64,000 bases of DNA from Hoeflea_A sp965228435. GTDB taxonomy: Bacteria > Pseudomonadota > Alphaproteobacteria > Rhizobiales > Rhizobiaceae. The stretch is taken from the NCBI GenBank assembly GCA_965228435.1, contig OZ245818.1:6696001-6760000 (forward strand), written 5' to 3'. This document shows positions 63,739 to 64,000 of this stretch, piece after piece. How positions within the stretch are numbered: the stretch's first letter is position 1; each line of letters starts with the position of its first letter. The notes under the pieces were generated by a model, which saw only the letters and a program-made list of their open reading frames with translations, had not been told where the DNA came from and searched no databases. A program made the translations under genes and the position numbers.

Positions 63739-64000
63739 ATGCCGATAAGCCGTAACGCGAAATATCAGATCGGGCAAATGGTCAAACACCGAATCTACCC
63801 GTTTCGCGGCGTGATTTTCGATGTTGATCCCGAATTTAACAACACCGAAGAATGGTATGAGTCGATCCCGGAAGAGGTGCGGCCCCACAAGGAGCAACCC
63901 TTTTATCATCTGTTCGCGGAAAACGAGGAAACCGACTACATCGCCTATGTCTCGGAACAGAACCTGGTGCCGGACGACAGCGGTCAACCGGTTCAGCATC
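63739..64000 (+). CDS. hspQ: heat shock protein HspQ (3' end outside window)
   Basis: I translated this by hand; it is open to the window end. The 87 visible residues contain HRIYPFRGVIFDVDPEFNN, EEWYESIPEEVRPHKEQPFYH and YIAYVSEQNLVPDDSGQPV, the hallmark blocks of HspQ, a small hemimethylated-DNA-binding-domain protein and Lon specificity factor. AAGGAGAA precedes the ATG by 8 bases. Only the last residues should be missing. Confidence 0.95.
   Translation, partial: MPISRNAKYQIGQMVKHRIYPFRGVIFDVDPEFNNTEEWYESIPEEVRPHKEQPFYHLFAENEETDYIAYVSEQNLVPDDSGQPVQH

Overview
The window looks like chromosomal DNA of an alphaproteobacterium, most likely of the order Hyphomicrobiales (Rhizobiales), perhaps a marine genus. 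This rests on moderately high GC, on the housekeeping block (YbaK-like deacylase, MBL hydrolase, TatD, metG, holB, tmk, DacA-type carboxypeptidase, rlpA, tRNA-Ser), and on hspQ and a BMP/ABC operon at the other end. I saw no transposase, integrase, phage gene, CRISPR array or rRNA.

Layout. (1) 1-9.0 kb: a minus-strand run of housekeeping genes ending at tRNA-Ser(TGA). (2) 9.1-41.7 kb: a large accessory catabolic island, the most interesting part. It holds two complete TRAP transporters, two hydantoinase/oxoprolinase HyuA-HyuB pairs, four MmgE/PrpD proteins in two distinct classes, an amidase, a class III CoA-transferase, two paralogous TsaC/YrdC-fold proteins, an atypical SDR, a VOC protein, an Old Yellow Enzyme homologue, a flavocytochrome-like FAD protein, a fused ferredoxin-molybdopterin oxidoreductase with a membrane anchor, and a GntR/FCD regulator. 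(3) 41.7-50.9 kb: a CxCCG protein, a large RTX-repeat protein with a DUF4214-like end, a glycine-rich membrane protein, a fatty-acid hydroxylase/sterol desaturase family protein, cysK, and small hypothetical genes, one with atypical codon use. (4) 50.9-56.3 kb: DUF1513 plus imelysin pair, SnoaL-like protein, short HTH protein, ankyrin protein, DUF1761 protein. (5) 56.4-64 kb: BMP-type nucleoside ABC transporter with a clear terminator, UbiH-like hydroxylase, AEC permease, and the start of hspQ.

How the island may work. Every divergent promoter region of the island (about 12.2, 12.5, 14.8, 26.8-27.0 and 39.1-39.2 kb) carries a copy of a palindrome close to TTGTATACAA, the half-site geometry expected for a FadR/VanR-type GntR repressor. 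The only such regulator in the window lies in the island itself. I therefore infer one regulon: TRAP uptake of an organic acid or small amide-bearing substrate, ATP-dependent ring opening or carboxylation by HyuAB, amide cleavage, CoA transfer, hydration/dehydration or isomerisation by MmgE/PrpD proteins, and several redox steps. Two TsaC/YrdC-like proteins co-expressed with these enzymes suggest a carbamate or carboxy-adenylate chemistry that I do not know to be described for such a pathway. The substrate is unknown.
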